DNA from: Gemmata palustris
Lineage (GTDB): Bacteria; Planctomycetota; Planctomycetia; Gemmatales; Gemmataceae
DNA: 64,000 bases
Reading direction: 5' to 3'
NCBI RefSeq assembly: GCF_017939745.1
Contig: NZ_JAGKQQ010000001.1
Location: forward strand, 1 to 64,000
The notes beneath the pieces were generated by a model. That model was not told where the DNA came from and searched no databases. It saw only the letters and a program-made list of their open reading frames with translations. Both the position numbers and the translations under genes were made by a program. Below are positions 24,728 through 32,667 of this stretch, one piece after another (the stretch's first letter is position 1; the number at the start of each line of letters is the position of its first letter).

Positions 24728-26401
24728 TCACTCCCCCACAGCCTTTCCATCCAGGCGCTTATCCGCAGCTCCGGTCCGCAGACCCGTCTTGGGGTCGATC
24801 CAGATCGAGTGCCCATCGCCTTGTCGCGCTTCGGTGATGGTGTGGCCGAGTGCCTTCAGTTTCGTCACCAGTTCCGGGTGTGACTTCACGCCCTCGAACC
24901 GTGCGGCATCCGGGAACCACTGGTGGTGCAGGCGCGGCGCGCTCACGGCTTCATCGATGGGCATTCCGAACTCGGTCACGTTCAGCACGATGCACAGCAC
25001 CGTGTTGATGATCGTGCGCCCGCCGGGACTACCGGTGATGAGCACCGGTTTGCCGTCCTTCAGCACGATGACCGGCGTCATGGACGAGAGCATCCGCTTG
25101 CCCGGGGCGATCTGGTTCGGCTTCGTGCCGATGTCGCCCTTCGTGCTCGTGAACCCCGGGCGCGTGTTGAAGTCGGTCATCTCGTTGTTGAGAATGTAAC
25201 CCGCGCCGTGAACCACGACGCGGTTGCCGTAACTGTTTTCGAGCGTGTACGTGTTGCTCACCGCCAGCCCGTCTTTGTCGACGACCGAGAAGTGCGTGGT
25301 GCTGTCGCTCTGCTTGTCGAGTGGGATTTCCGGCGCGAGTTCCGCACTCGGGGTCGCTTTCTGGAGGTCGATCGTCGCCGCGAGTTTCTTCGCGTAGTCC
25401 TTGGTGGTGAGTTCGGCGGGGATCTTGGTGAAGTCCGGGTCGCCGAGGTGCCGCGCGCGGTCCGTGTAGGCGCGCTTCATGGCTTCGATCATGAGGTGCG
25501 AGGTTTCGGGTGCCCAGCGCCCCTGCTTCTTGAGGTCGAAGTTTTCGAGGATGTTGAGCATCTCGGCGATGGCCACCCCGCCCGAACTCGGAGGAGGAGG
25601 GCCGTACACATCGAACCCGCGGAACGTGGCGTGGATCGGCTTGCGCTCGTTCGCTTTGTAGGCTTCCAGGTCCGCCTTCGTGATGAGCCCGCCTTCGGCC
25701 TTCATCTCTTTTTCGAGCAGGTCCGCGAGTTCGCCCGTGTAGAACGCATCCGCGCCCTTCTCCGCGATCACACGCAGCGTGTGGCCGAGGTCTTTCAGCA
25801 CGAGCTTATCGCCCCCGCGCCACTTCTCGCCGCCCGGCTTGCCGTAGACGCGCTTGAACTCCGCGTTCGTGGTCTTTGCGTCAGCGAGCACCTTGTTCAG
25901 TCCGCCCGCGAGGACCGCGTTCACGGTGAAGCCGTTCTCGGCGAGTTCCGCTGCCGGCAGCACGAGCGTTTTCCATTCGAGCTTGCCGTATTTCTTGTGA
26001 GCGAGTGCCAGCCCGCGCACCGTACCCGGCACGCCCGCGGCCTTATGGTTCAACCACGTCACCTTGCCGTCCGCGAACAGATCGGGCTTCGCGGCGACCG
26101 GGGACGTTTCGCGGTACTCGATGCACGTCGGGTCTTTACCGGCCGGCGCGATCATCATGAACCCGCCGCCGCCGATGTTACCGGCTTCGGGCCATGTCAC
26201 GGCCATCGCGAACGCGGTCGCGACTGCGGCGTCCACCGCGTTGCCGCCGGCCTTCAGCACTTTCAGCCCCACATCGGCCGCGGGCGGCGATACGCACACC
26301 ACCACGCCACCTTTTGACGTAACGGTTTCCGCTTTGGGCTGCGCGGTAGCGGTGAGAGGTTGGAGAAGAAGTAGCGCGAGGAGCAGAGCAGCGCGAATCA
26401 T
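24728..26401 (-). CDS. ggt: Gamma-glutamyltransferase
   Basis: A 557-residue Ntn hydrolase that cleaves gamma-glutamyl bonds of glutathione and related compounds outside the cytoplasm. A signal peptide (AALLLALLLLQPLTATA) precedes the large subunit (LKAGGNAVDAAVATAFAMAV, GNIGGGGFMMIA). Self-cleavage should expose the catalytic Thr in SDSTTHFSVVDKDG; the small subunit has GAGYILNNEMTDF and GSPGGRTIINTVL. All key residues are present. It ends at the bidirectional terminator. Confidence 0.95.
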   Translation of the reverse strand: MIRAALLLALLLLQPLTATAQPKAETVTSKGGVVVCVSPPAADVGLKVLKAGGNAVDAAVATAFAMAVTWPEAGNIGGGGFMMIAPAGKDPTCIEYRETSPVAAKPDLFADGKVTWLNHKAAGVPGTVRGLALAHKKYGKLEWKTLVLPAAELAENGFTVNAVLAGGLNKVLADAKTTNAEFKRVYGKPGGEKWRGGDKLVLKDLGHTLRVIAEKGADAFYTGELADLLEKEMKAEGGLITKADLEAYKANERKPIHATFRGFDVYGPPPPSSGGVAIAEMLNILENFDLKKQGRWAPETSHLMIEAMKRAYTDRARHLGDPDFTKIPAELTTKDYAKKLAATIDLQKATPSAELAPEIPLDKQSDSTTHFSVVDKDGLAVSNTYTLENSYGNRVVVHGAGYILNNEMTDFNTRPGFTSTKGDIGTKPNQIAPGKRMLSSMTPVIVLKDGKPVLITGSPGGRTIINTVLCIVLNVTEFGMPIDEAVSAPRLHHQWFPDAARFEGVKSHPELVTKLKALGHTITEARQGDGHSIWIDPKTGLRTGAADKRLDGKAVGE

Positions 26402-26482
26402 GGTGAGTTTGGTACCCGCGAGTGGTGGACGTGCAGGAGCACGGCGGGCCGGGGTTTTGCTCCCGGCCCGCTCGAACGAAGA

Positions 26483-27388
26483 TCACCCCGCACGCAACGC
26501 GGCCGAACTTTCGACCCCGAGGTTCTGATAGATCTGGCGCGTCGCGTCGGACTTGTTGAGCGTGTAAAAGTGAATCCCGCGCACGTTGTTGTGTAGCAGG
26601 TCCGCGCACTGCTCGGTCGCCCAACTGATCCCCACGCGGGCCACCGCGTCGTCGTCCGCACACCGGCCGACCGCGCGAATCAGTTTGGCGGGGAAGTGCG
26701 CTCCGGCCGCCAGTTCCGCCATGCGGACCATGCCCGACTTCGACGTGATCGGCATGATCCCTGCGATGATCGGAACCTTGATCCCGGCCAGGTCGCAGCG
26801 CTCGCGGAAGTCGTAGAAGTCGCGGTTCTCGAAGAACAGTTGGGTGCAGATGTAGTCCGCGCCCGCGTCCACCTTGCGCTTCAGGTTGTCCATTTCCTGG
26901 AGCCGGTTCGGGCACCCGGGGTGCCCCTCCGGGAACCCCGCGACCCCGATCCCGAACCCGCGCCCGTTCGCCCCGGGCCGGGTGCGGAGGAACTTCACCA
27001 GTTCTTCTGCGTAGTGGAACGCATCCTTCGCGCGATCGTAGTTCGCGAGATTCTTGGGCGGGTCGCCGCTCAGCGCGAGCACGTTTTCGATCCCGCTGGT
27101 CGCGTAGCGGTCGAGGATGGCGGTCATTTCCGGCAGCGAGTGACACACGCAGGTGAGGTGCGACACCGCGGTGAGGTTGGTGTCGCGCTCGATGCGCACC
27201 ACGAGGTCGTGCGTGCGGTCGCGCGTCGATCCGCCGGCCCCGTAGGTCACCGACACGAACGACGGCTGAAGCGATTGCAGCGCCGCGATCGTGCGGAACA
27301 GTTCCTCGCTCGCTTCATCGGTCTTCGGGGGGAAGAACTCGAAGCTGAACGTGGTGCGGTGCTGGGCGAAAATGTCCTGTATGTGCAT
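26483..27388 (-). CDS. metF: 5,10-methylenetetrahydrofolate reductase
   Basis: A 301-residue FAD enzyme that makes 5-methyl-THF for methionine synthesis. It has the typical start (FSFEFFPPKTDEASEELF), VSVTYGAGGSTRDRT, HLTCVCHS, VLALSGDPP and the C-terminal GIHFYTLNKSDATRQIY. The start at 27388 fits the family; a longer reading to 27448 adds unrelated residues. It lies 122 bases after the GTPase-like gene and before ggt on the same strand. Confidence 0.95.
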   Translation of the reverse strand: MHIQDIFAQHRTTFSFEFFPPKTDEASEELFRTIAALQSLQPSFVSVTYGAGGSTRDRTHDLVVRIERDTNLTAVSHLTCVCHSLPEMTAILDRYATSGIENVLALSGDPPKNLANYDRAKDAFHYAEELVKFLRTRPGANGRGFGIGVAGFPEGHPGCPNRLQEMDNLKRKVDAGADYICTQLFFENRDFYDFRERCDLAGIKVPIIAGIMPITSKSGMVRMAELAAGAHFPAKLIRAVGRCADDDAVARVGISWATEQCADLLHNNVRGIHFYTLNKSDATRQIYQNLGVESSAALRAG

Positions 27389-27509
27389 GGCGTGTGCGCC
27401 GGTGTTCGCGTTGGTTTTGGAAGAGTCTTGTACGAGAAGTTTACCCAATTCGGCGGGCGGCGACAGGTGCAGTTACCCACGAGAGCGCCCGCCCGGGACA
27501 ATCGAAACG

Positions 27510-29975
27510 CTACTTCAGAGGAAATAGCACCGGGAACTTCGGTACGCTGCCCGCGTTGAGTGTGAGTCGCACGCCGGTTGCCGGTTCGGTGCCCGGGGTG
27601 GTTTTCGTAAGGCGCGGTTCGCGCGTGAGGCGGTCGAACTGGAACGTGTTCGTCGGTCCGTTTTCCCAGAGCAGTTTCAGATCGCGCGCGCCGGCCTTGA
27701 TCGGCAGTTCCGCACGCAAACTATCCCCGGCGCGGTAAGTGAGCTTGGTGGGGCCGTCCGGTAACAGTTGATACACGGTCGTTGTGCCGCGCATCACGCC
27801 CTTACCGACCGTAAACTTCGCGACGTCGGTCGCCTGGTTCGCGTGCGTGACGGTCACCGTGAATTGGCCGTTCGGGTCCACGCGGTCGAACGTGAGATCG
27901 AGTGGGACGGTTAGCTCGAAACCTTGCAAATCGAGCTCGAACACTTTCTTGTCGAGGTTGTGTAGGAACGCCGCGAGTTCCGCGACCGGGTCCGGAGCGT
28001 TCGGGTCCTGGAGGCGCGCCAGGAGGTGCAGCAGTTTGCCCCACTCGCGGAATTTCGGCTCGGTGAGTGATGCCCCGAGTGCCGTCCAGCCTTCTGCGGT
28101 GTCCTTCACCGCGAACAACTTGTGAACGTGCTTGGTGCCGGTTTCAAACGATTTCCGCAGGCGCGCGACGAGTTCCCCGCGCGCCGGGTCGGGGAAGTGT
28201 TGCGCGTCCCATTCCGGGAAGCCCTCGGTTTGTCGCGTGTAGGTCCGCACGAGCGCGGCCCAGCGCGTTGCCGCGAGCGCCGCGGAGTCCGCACCGTTGG
28301 GTTCCGGGAGCACGAGCACTGCTTCCGGGCGGTTCGGGGCAGAGATCAATCCGAGTGCGTCGGCGAGGTCGCGCAAGTGGATAATCTGATCGCGCGTTTG
28401 TTCCCAGTACCGGCGCGCCTTGTACGCTTCATCGAATTCATAAGGCACGCGGTACGTGATGGCTTCGCCACGCGGTTGAGTCACGGCGGGCGAGTTCGGA
28501 ATCGGTGCGTTGAGAGGAAAGGGCGGCTTCTCGGCCGTCGCGAAGAGGGCGTCAATGTCTTTCAACCAGTTCTCGTCAAAGCTCCGTTTCAGCATGAGCA
28601 CGGTGCCGTCGCGGTCGAAGGTACGGTACTTGTCCACGAACGCCGATTGAGCGGCTTCGAGCGCGGAGCAGTCTGAGAGCCACTTGTCGCGGAGTTGGGC
28701 CGCACTCGTTTCGCCCCAGGAGTATTCGGCGGGAAGGGCGAGTTCGGCTCGCAGTGATTCCTTGACTTTTGCAAGCTCGGGTAGGCTGCGTGCGGCGGCC
28801 GGGGCAATTGCGCCCGCGAGCTTTGTCCGGTACGCCTGGTAATCCTCGATCTCCTTCAACCGACTCGTCACGAACGCGCGCCGGTCTTCGGACAGGCGCG
28901 CGAACGCGCTGTCTCCCGCAAATCGGTTCAGCGCCTTTTTGTTGCGCTCGATGTGTTCGTCCGCGAGGCGGTCCGCGGCGGGGCGCTCCTGGCGCTCGTA
29001 GTCGTCGATTTTTGCCGCGAGGTCGGGACCGGTCGTTTCCGGCGGGAACAGCCCGATCGTTCCGAGCGTGAGGAGCAAGAACGTCAGCCCGGTGAGCGCG
29101 AGTCGCACCGTCCACCACAAGCGCCGGTCGGACCGGCGCACGCGGTCGTGGTGCGCCTTCGCCCCAGAAAAACAATCGCGGAACAGTTCGGCGACCTGGT
29201 ACGGCTGGTCCCCCGGGGCGGGGTGCTCGGTGAGCGGCGGCCGACGAATGGCGACCGCGGACACGTCGAGTTCGACGCTGCCGAACGCCAAAAACGGCGA
29301 CTCGCGCCCGTCTTCCGGGTCCGCGTCCTTCAGGTACTCCTCGAACGCCTTCCACGCATAATCCACGCGGTCTTTCACGCGCGCTTCCCACGTCTTCTGC
29401 GTATCGCCGGGCTGCGCGAGCCGGTCGCACTGCGTCAGAACGAGGAAAATCGGGAACCCGCCGACGGCGCGGCTATCGGTCTTCGCCCGCTCGACCGTCG
29501 TGAGGAACGCATCGAACTCGGCGAACGCTTCGGCCAGTTCCTCGCGCGTGCTCGATGCGTCCACGAGCAGCACAATGGCGTCGGTCTCCACCACGGCCCG
29601 CGCGAGCGGGCTGCCCGGCGCGCGCTGCGTGATCGGGGCCGGGTGGTCCATCAGGGCTTCGGCCGCCTTGCCGTCGCAGTCGTCGAGCACGACCGTGAGC
29701 GGTTCCATCAGTGCTTGCTTGCCGACGCGCCACGGGCGCAAGCGGATCGTGAAACTGGAGAGCTCGGTGTTCGCGGACTCGAGCTTTCCGCTGTACGCCG
29801 CCTCGCGGATGCGCGGCAAATCGACCGACGAGCTAACCACCTCACCCCGAAGCGTCTCGCCCTGCGTCTCGCCCGCTTGTAGCAGTGCGCCAATGAGCGC
29901 GGATTTACCCGATCCGCGGTGCCCGAACAGCAACACGCGGGGAACATCGAACGGAGGGGGATCGGGTGTCTCCAT
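27510..29975 (-). CDS. Membrane-linked P-loop GTPase-like protein
   Basis: An 821-residue protein. Residues 12-260 form a small-GTPase-like domain: P-loop LLFGHRGSGKSALIG, a G3-like VVLDDCDG, VLLVDASST, and a G4-like LVLTQCDRL (TQCD in place of NKXD). A membrane helix follows at about 290-312 (LALTGLTFLLLTLGTIGLF), then a 500-residue charged, partly coiled domain ending in beta-rich sequence. The layout recalls TssM/IcmF-type or GTPase-anchored scaffold proteins, but I cannot assign a family. It is the last gene of a cluster with ExbB/ExbD-like proteins, separated from them by a palindromic repeat. Confidence 0.7.
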   Translation of the reverse strand: METPDPPPFDVPRVLLFGHRGSGKSALIGALLQAGETQGETLRGEVVSSSVDLPRIREAAYSGKLESANTELSSFTIRLRPWRVGKQALMEPLTVVLDDCDGKAAEALMDHPAPITQRAPGSPLARAVVETDAIVLLVDASSTREELAEAFAEFDAFLTTVERAKTDSRAVGGFPIFLVLTQCDRLAQPGDTQKTWEARVKDRVDYAWKAFEEYLKDADPEDGRESPFLAFGSVELDVSAVAIRRPPLTEHPAPGDQPYQVAELFRDCFSGAKAHHDRVRRSDRRLWWTVRLALTGLTFLLLTLGTIGLFPPETTGPDLAAKIDDYERQERPAADRLADEHIERNKKALNRFAGDSAFARLSEDRRAFVTSRLKEIEDYQAYRTKLAGAIAPAAARSLPELAKVKESLRAELALPAEYSWGETSAAQLRDKWLSDCSALEAAQSAFVDKYRTFDRDGTVLMLKRSFDENWLKDIDALFATAEKPPFPLNAPIPNSPAVTQPRGEAITYRVPYEFDEAYKARRYWEQTRDQIIHLRDLADALGLISAPNRPEAVLVLPEPNGADSAALAATRWAALVRTYTRQTEGFPEWDAQHFPDPARGELVARLRKSFETGTKHVHKLFAVKDTAEGWTALGASLTEPKFREWGKLLHLLARLQDPNAPDPVAELAAFLHNLDKKVFELDLQGFELTVPLDLTFDRVDPNGQFTVTVTHANQATDVAKFTVGKGVMRGTTTVYQLLPDGPTKLTYRAGDSLRAELPIKAGARDLKLLWENGPTNTFQFDRLTREPRLTKTTPGTEPATGVRLTLNAGSVPKFPVLFPLK

Positions 29976-30022
29976 AAGTGCAGATTGTCGCGCTGAGGTG
30001 GTTTCGGAATCTTTGGCGAGCC

Positions 30023-30155
30023 GTCACGGTCCCCGACAACGAGCCGCGACCGCAAGGGAGCGGGAACAGTGGCTCCCAGATTGAATCGCGACCGCGAGGG
30101 CTCGGTTGTGCCTCCCGCTCCCTTGCGGTCGCGGCTCGTTGTCGGGGACCGTGAC
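30023..30155. repeat. Palindromic repeat (GAGCCGCGACC family), copy 2
   Basis: Perfect 42-bp arms (30023-30064 and 30114-30155) contain GAGCCGCGACCGCAAGGGAG and its complement around a 49-base spacer. The spacer resembles, in reverse orientation, the spacer of the copy at 32066-32168. It lies between the GTPase-like gene and the two-helix membrane gene and could lower transcription between them. Confidence 0.9.
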
Positions 30156-30199
30156 TCCCTTTGCGGCCGCGGTTCGTTCGATCGGTTATGGGGCGTCGC

Positions 30200-30868
30200 T
30201 CACTCGTAGCGGAAGCGCAACTTGGATTCTTGCACCCACGCGCTGAGTCGCTTCATCTCCGGGTGGCTGTTGGACAGCGGGTCTTTTGCGAACCGGAAGA
30301 CGAGCGTCAGTTCGATTTTAGTGTTCGCGCGGCGGTCGGTGATCGCCTTCTTCAGCTCGTCGAACGTCTTCGGTGTGGCCTCGGAGTCGAGCACGTAGAA
30401 CTTGCCGTCGCGGACGTCGGCCCCGCTGAGGATGGCCACCCGAACGTCCCCCGGCGTCGGCTTCGGGTCCGACGGCTTGGGTTCGACTTTTGGCAGTACG
30501 ATCTTCGGATCGTCCTGCGGAGGGACGGGCGGCGTTGGCTGTTGTTTGCCTTTGTCTTCCGGTGCGGGCGTTCCCTTCCCGTCGCCCGGGGCTCCTCCCC
30601 CGCCGAGCAGCCCCCCGCCGCCATCACCGAACACGATGAGAGCAACAATGATGGCCAGAACGAGACCGCAGAGAAAGGAGCACAACTTCTTGAGCTGAAC
30701 GGGAGCCTTGTGCGCGAACACCCAGCGGTCGAGTGCCCACGCGACCGCGCCGCCGACGAAGTAGCCGACGAGGAACCCGCCGCCGACGGCCAAGCACTTG
30801 ATGACGTACCCGGCGAGTTTCTCGCTCAACCCGGACGCGAACCCGTCGGCGATCAGAGTTTCACACAT
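30200..30868 (-). CDS. Two-helix membrane protein with TolR-like tail
   Basis: A 222-residue protein with two membrane helices (about residues 22-45 and 63-83), a glycine- and proline-rich linker, and a C-terminal 90-residue domain (VRVAILSGADVRDGKFYVLD, then KTFDELKKAITDRRANTKIE). The tail's beta-alpha pattern is like the periplasmic domain of ExbD/TolR, though no firm match can be claimed. It follows the ExbD-like gene by 25 bases and so is probably in the same operon. The function is unknown. Confidence 0.65.
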   Translation of the reverse strand: MCETLIADGFASGLSEKLAGYVIKCLAVGGGFLVGYFVGGAVAWALDRWVFAHKAPVQLKKLCSFLCGLVLAIIVALIVFGDGGGGLLGGGGAPGDGKGTPAPEDKGKQQPTPPVPPQDDPKIVLPKVEPKPSDPKPTPGDVRVAILSGADVRDGKFYVLDSEATPKTFDELKKAITDRRANTKIELTLVFRFAKDPLSNSHPEMKRLSAWVQESKLRFRYE

Positions 30869-30893
30869 GGCGGTTGTGCCTCGTCGTGCGGGG

Positions 30894-31406
30894 CTACTGG
30901 AACTCGTGCGGGATGTCGCGGAACCAGTGGTGGATTAGGTCTTCCTGAGTCTTCGTCGGGAACCCCAGCGAGTTTTCCGGGTAGAGGATCAGGAAGTAGA
31001 GGTCCTTCACCCCGCCGGCCTTGCTCGCCAGCGTCTTCTGGTGAATCAGGAACCGCTGGGCGTCGGCCTCGGTGCGAATCTCTTGCCGGTCCGGGTCGAA
31101 GTAGTAGAGCGTGCCGTCTTTGCGATCGGTGTGGAGCACTCGCACCACGAGCCGGTCTGTTACGCGAGCTTGTGCGAGCTTTTCCGTCCGCGCGAGGCGA
31201 TCGCGGGCCTCGGCGAGTTGGCGCTGCAGCTCCTGCACGTTGTCGGGCAGCGGTTCTTTCGGTGGGGCCGGTTTGGTGTCCGTCGCTTCGGGCGCGGACC
31301 CGCCGCTGACGAACGGCATCAGCAGGAAGATGCAGAACAGCAGAATGAGGACGTCGATGAGGGGAATGAAGAACCGGGTGACGGCCCGGCGCGGCGGGGT
31401 AATCAC
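30894..31406 (-). CDS. ExbD/TolR-like protein
   Basis: A 170-residue protein starting at a GTG that overlaps the stop of the MotA/ExbB-like gene (GTGA). One N-terminal helix (FFIPLIDVLILLFCIFLLMP) contains Asp at the place where ExbD/TolR carry the proton-path Asp. A coiled segment (NVQELQRQLAEARDRLARTE) and a globular tail follow. In ExbBD, TolQR and MotAB pairs this partner couples ion flow to work outside the membrane; that role is inferred here. Confidence 0.75.
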   Translation of the reverse strand: MITPPRRAVTRFFIPLIDVLILLFCIFLLMPFVSGGSAPEATDTKPAPPKEPLPDNVQELQRQLAEARDRLARTEKLAQARVTDRLVVRVLHTDRKDGTLYYFDPDRQEIRTEADAQRFLIHQKTLASKAGGVKDLYFLILYPENSLGFPTKTQEDLIHHWFRDIPHEFQ

Positions 31407-31942
31407 AGTTTGGCCCCCGGCGCGCCGGGCGGTTCGGGGGGCGGCGCGATGCCGGCCAGTGAGCGGATCAGGTCGCGCCCGATGGCGACCACCCACACGG
31501 GCAAAATGTTGATGAACGCCATGTACAGCCCGCCGCCGGTCGCGGTGATCGCGGGGGCGTACTTGCGGATGATGTCCTGCGGGGTCGGGTTGGCGCCCGG
31601 GGTGATCGAACTGAACGTCTGGAGGATCGCCGCGACCGTCCCGATGAGCCCCAGCAGCGGGAACCACTCCGCGGCCTGGCACAAGTGGCCGAGCCAGCGA
31701 TCGGCCTTGAGGTCGAAGTCCGTTTCCAGCCAGCGCATCGCGCGCCACGCCAGGAAGACCTGCGCCACGAACAGCGTGAACCCGACGCCGACGATGATCC
31801 AGTCGATGGGGGACGTCTCGACGCGCGCGAGGTAGTCGCGCCGCGCGTCGGCGGGCACCGCGACGAAGACGAGCGCCGCGGCCAGTACCGGCACCGCGGC
31901 GAACACCGCGGGGAGCACCTGATGAATCCAGAACCGGCGCAC
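31403..31942 (-). CDS. MotA/TolQ/ExbB proton-channel-like protein
   Basis: A 179-residue membrane protein with about four helices. The family core is recognisable: AAEWFPLLGLIGTVAAILQTF followed by APAITATGGGLYMAFINILP, the two channel-lining helices of MotA/TolQ/ExbB. It is translationally coupled to the ExbD-like gene. With the next two genes it forms a cluster that is not Tol-Pal (no TolA, TolB or Pal) and not an obvious TonB system. Confidence 0.85.
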   Translation of the reverse strand: MRRFWIHQVLPAVFAAVPVLAAALVFVAVPADARRDYLARVETSPIDWIIVGVGFTLFVAQVFLAWRAMRWLETDFDLKADRWLGHLCQAAEWFPLLGLIGTVAAILQTFSSITPGANPTPQDIIRKYAPAITATGGGLYMAFINILPVWVVAIGRDLIRSLAGIAPPPEPPGAPGAKL

Positions 31943-32065
31943 GGAACCTCCCTGCGTTGGCGAACGGCCGGGGGCGGCCGGTCCGTGAGTGGTGGGCCGT
32001 TATTCGGGCGTCGGTTCCACCGACGGCCCGGCTCCGAGTCTCTTGTCGCGGGCCGCGCCCCTGGT

Positions 32066-32168
32066 AACGAGCCGCGACCGCAAGGGAGCGGGAGGCACAA
32101 CTGGTTCTTCGCGGTCGCGATTCAATCTGGGAGCCGCAGTCCCCGCTCCCTCGCGGTCGCGGCTCGTT
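32066..32168. repeat. Palindromic repeat (GAGCCGCGACC family), copy 3
   Basis: Arms of 27 bases (32066-32092 and 32142-32168) differ at one position. The spacer (AGGCACAACTGG, then GCGATTCAATCTGGGAGCC) matches the reverse complement of the spacer at 30065-30113, so the two copies are the same element in opposite orientation, flanking the three ExbB/ExbD-cluster genes. Confidence 0.88.
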
Positions 32169-32213
32169 CAACACGTTATCGCAATCACGAAACCGGGTCG
32201 GCTTCCCCCCGGC

Positions 32214-32600
32214 CTATTTCGTTTCAGACAACCACTGCGGCATCTCGCGGAGCTTCCCGTCGCGCCCCACGCACGCGAGCGTCGTCGCGCCCTCGGTAAT
32301 GAGCGCGCCGTCGCGGAACACCTCGTACTTGTGCTCCAGCCGGACGGCGGAGGTGCGCGTCACGGTGGTGCGGATCGTCAGCACGTCGTCGTAGTGCGCA
32401 GGGCTCTTGAACTTCACCTCGGCCTTCGCGACGACCAGGAAGTACCCCTGGTCCTCCAGTTCCTTATACGATGCGTGCCGCCCGCGGAGCAACTCCGTTC
32501 GGGCCTGCTCGAAGTACACCAGGTAGTTCGCGTGGTGGAGCAGGCCCATTCGGTCCGTCTCGGCGTACCGCACGCGGATCTGGATCTCGCCGGTTAGCAT
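32214..32600 (-). CDS. YbgC/FadM-type acyl-CoA thioesterase
   Basis: A 128-residue hotdog-fold thioesterase. The opening IRVRYAETDRMGLLHHANY has the catalytic Asp of the 4-hydroxybenzoyl-CoA thioesterase class, followed by YFEQARTELLR and VKFKSPAHYDDVLTIRT. The start at 32600 has GGAGGGAG upstream. The natural acyl-CoA substrate is unknown. It lies 67 bases downstream of the signal peptidase gene on the same strand. Confidence 0.88.
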   Translation of the reverse strand: MLTGEIQIRVRYAETDRMGLLHHANYLVYFEQARTELLRGRHASYKELEDQGYFLVVAKAEVKFKSPAHYDDVLTIRTTVTRTSAVRLEHKYEVFRDGALITEGATTLACVGRDGKLREMPQWLSETK

Positions 32601-32667
32601 CGTGCTCCCTCCGCGCTGCGCGATCGGCGCAAACACGTCTTTCTCGCGACACCGATCTTGAACCGCG

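Noticed and set aside
24923-26317. 464-codon plus-strand reading opposite ggt
   Set aside because: Shadow frame of ggt; Arg/Val/His-rich with no domain.
27510-31942. A Zorya defence system
   Set aside because: There is a MotA-like channel, but no ZorB with a peptidoglycan-binding OmpA domain and no ZorC, ZorD or ZorE.
27510-31942. A Tol-Pal system
   Set aside because: TolA, TolB and Pal genes are absent, and the third and fourth genes do not resemble them.
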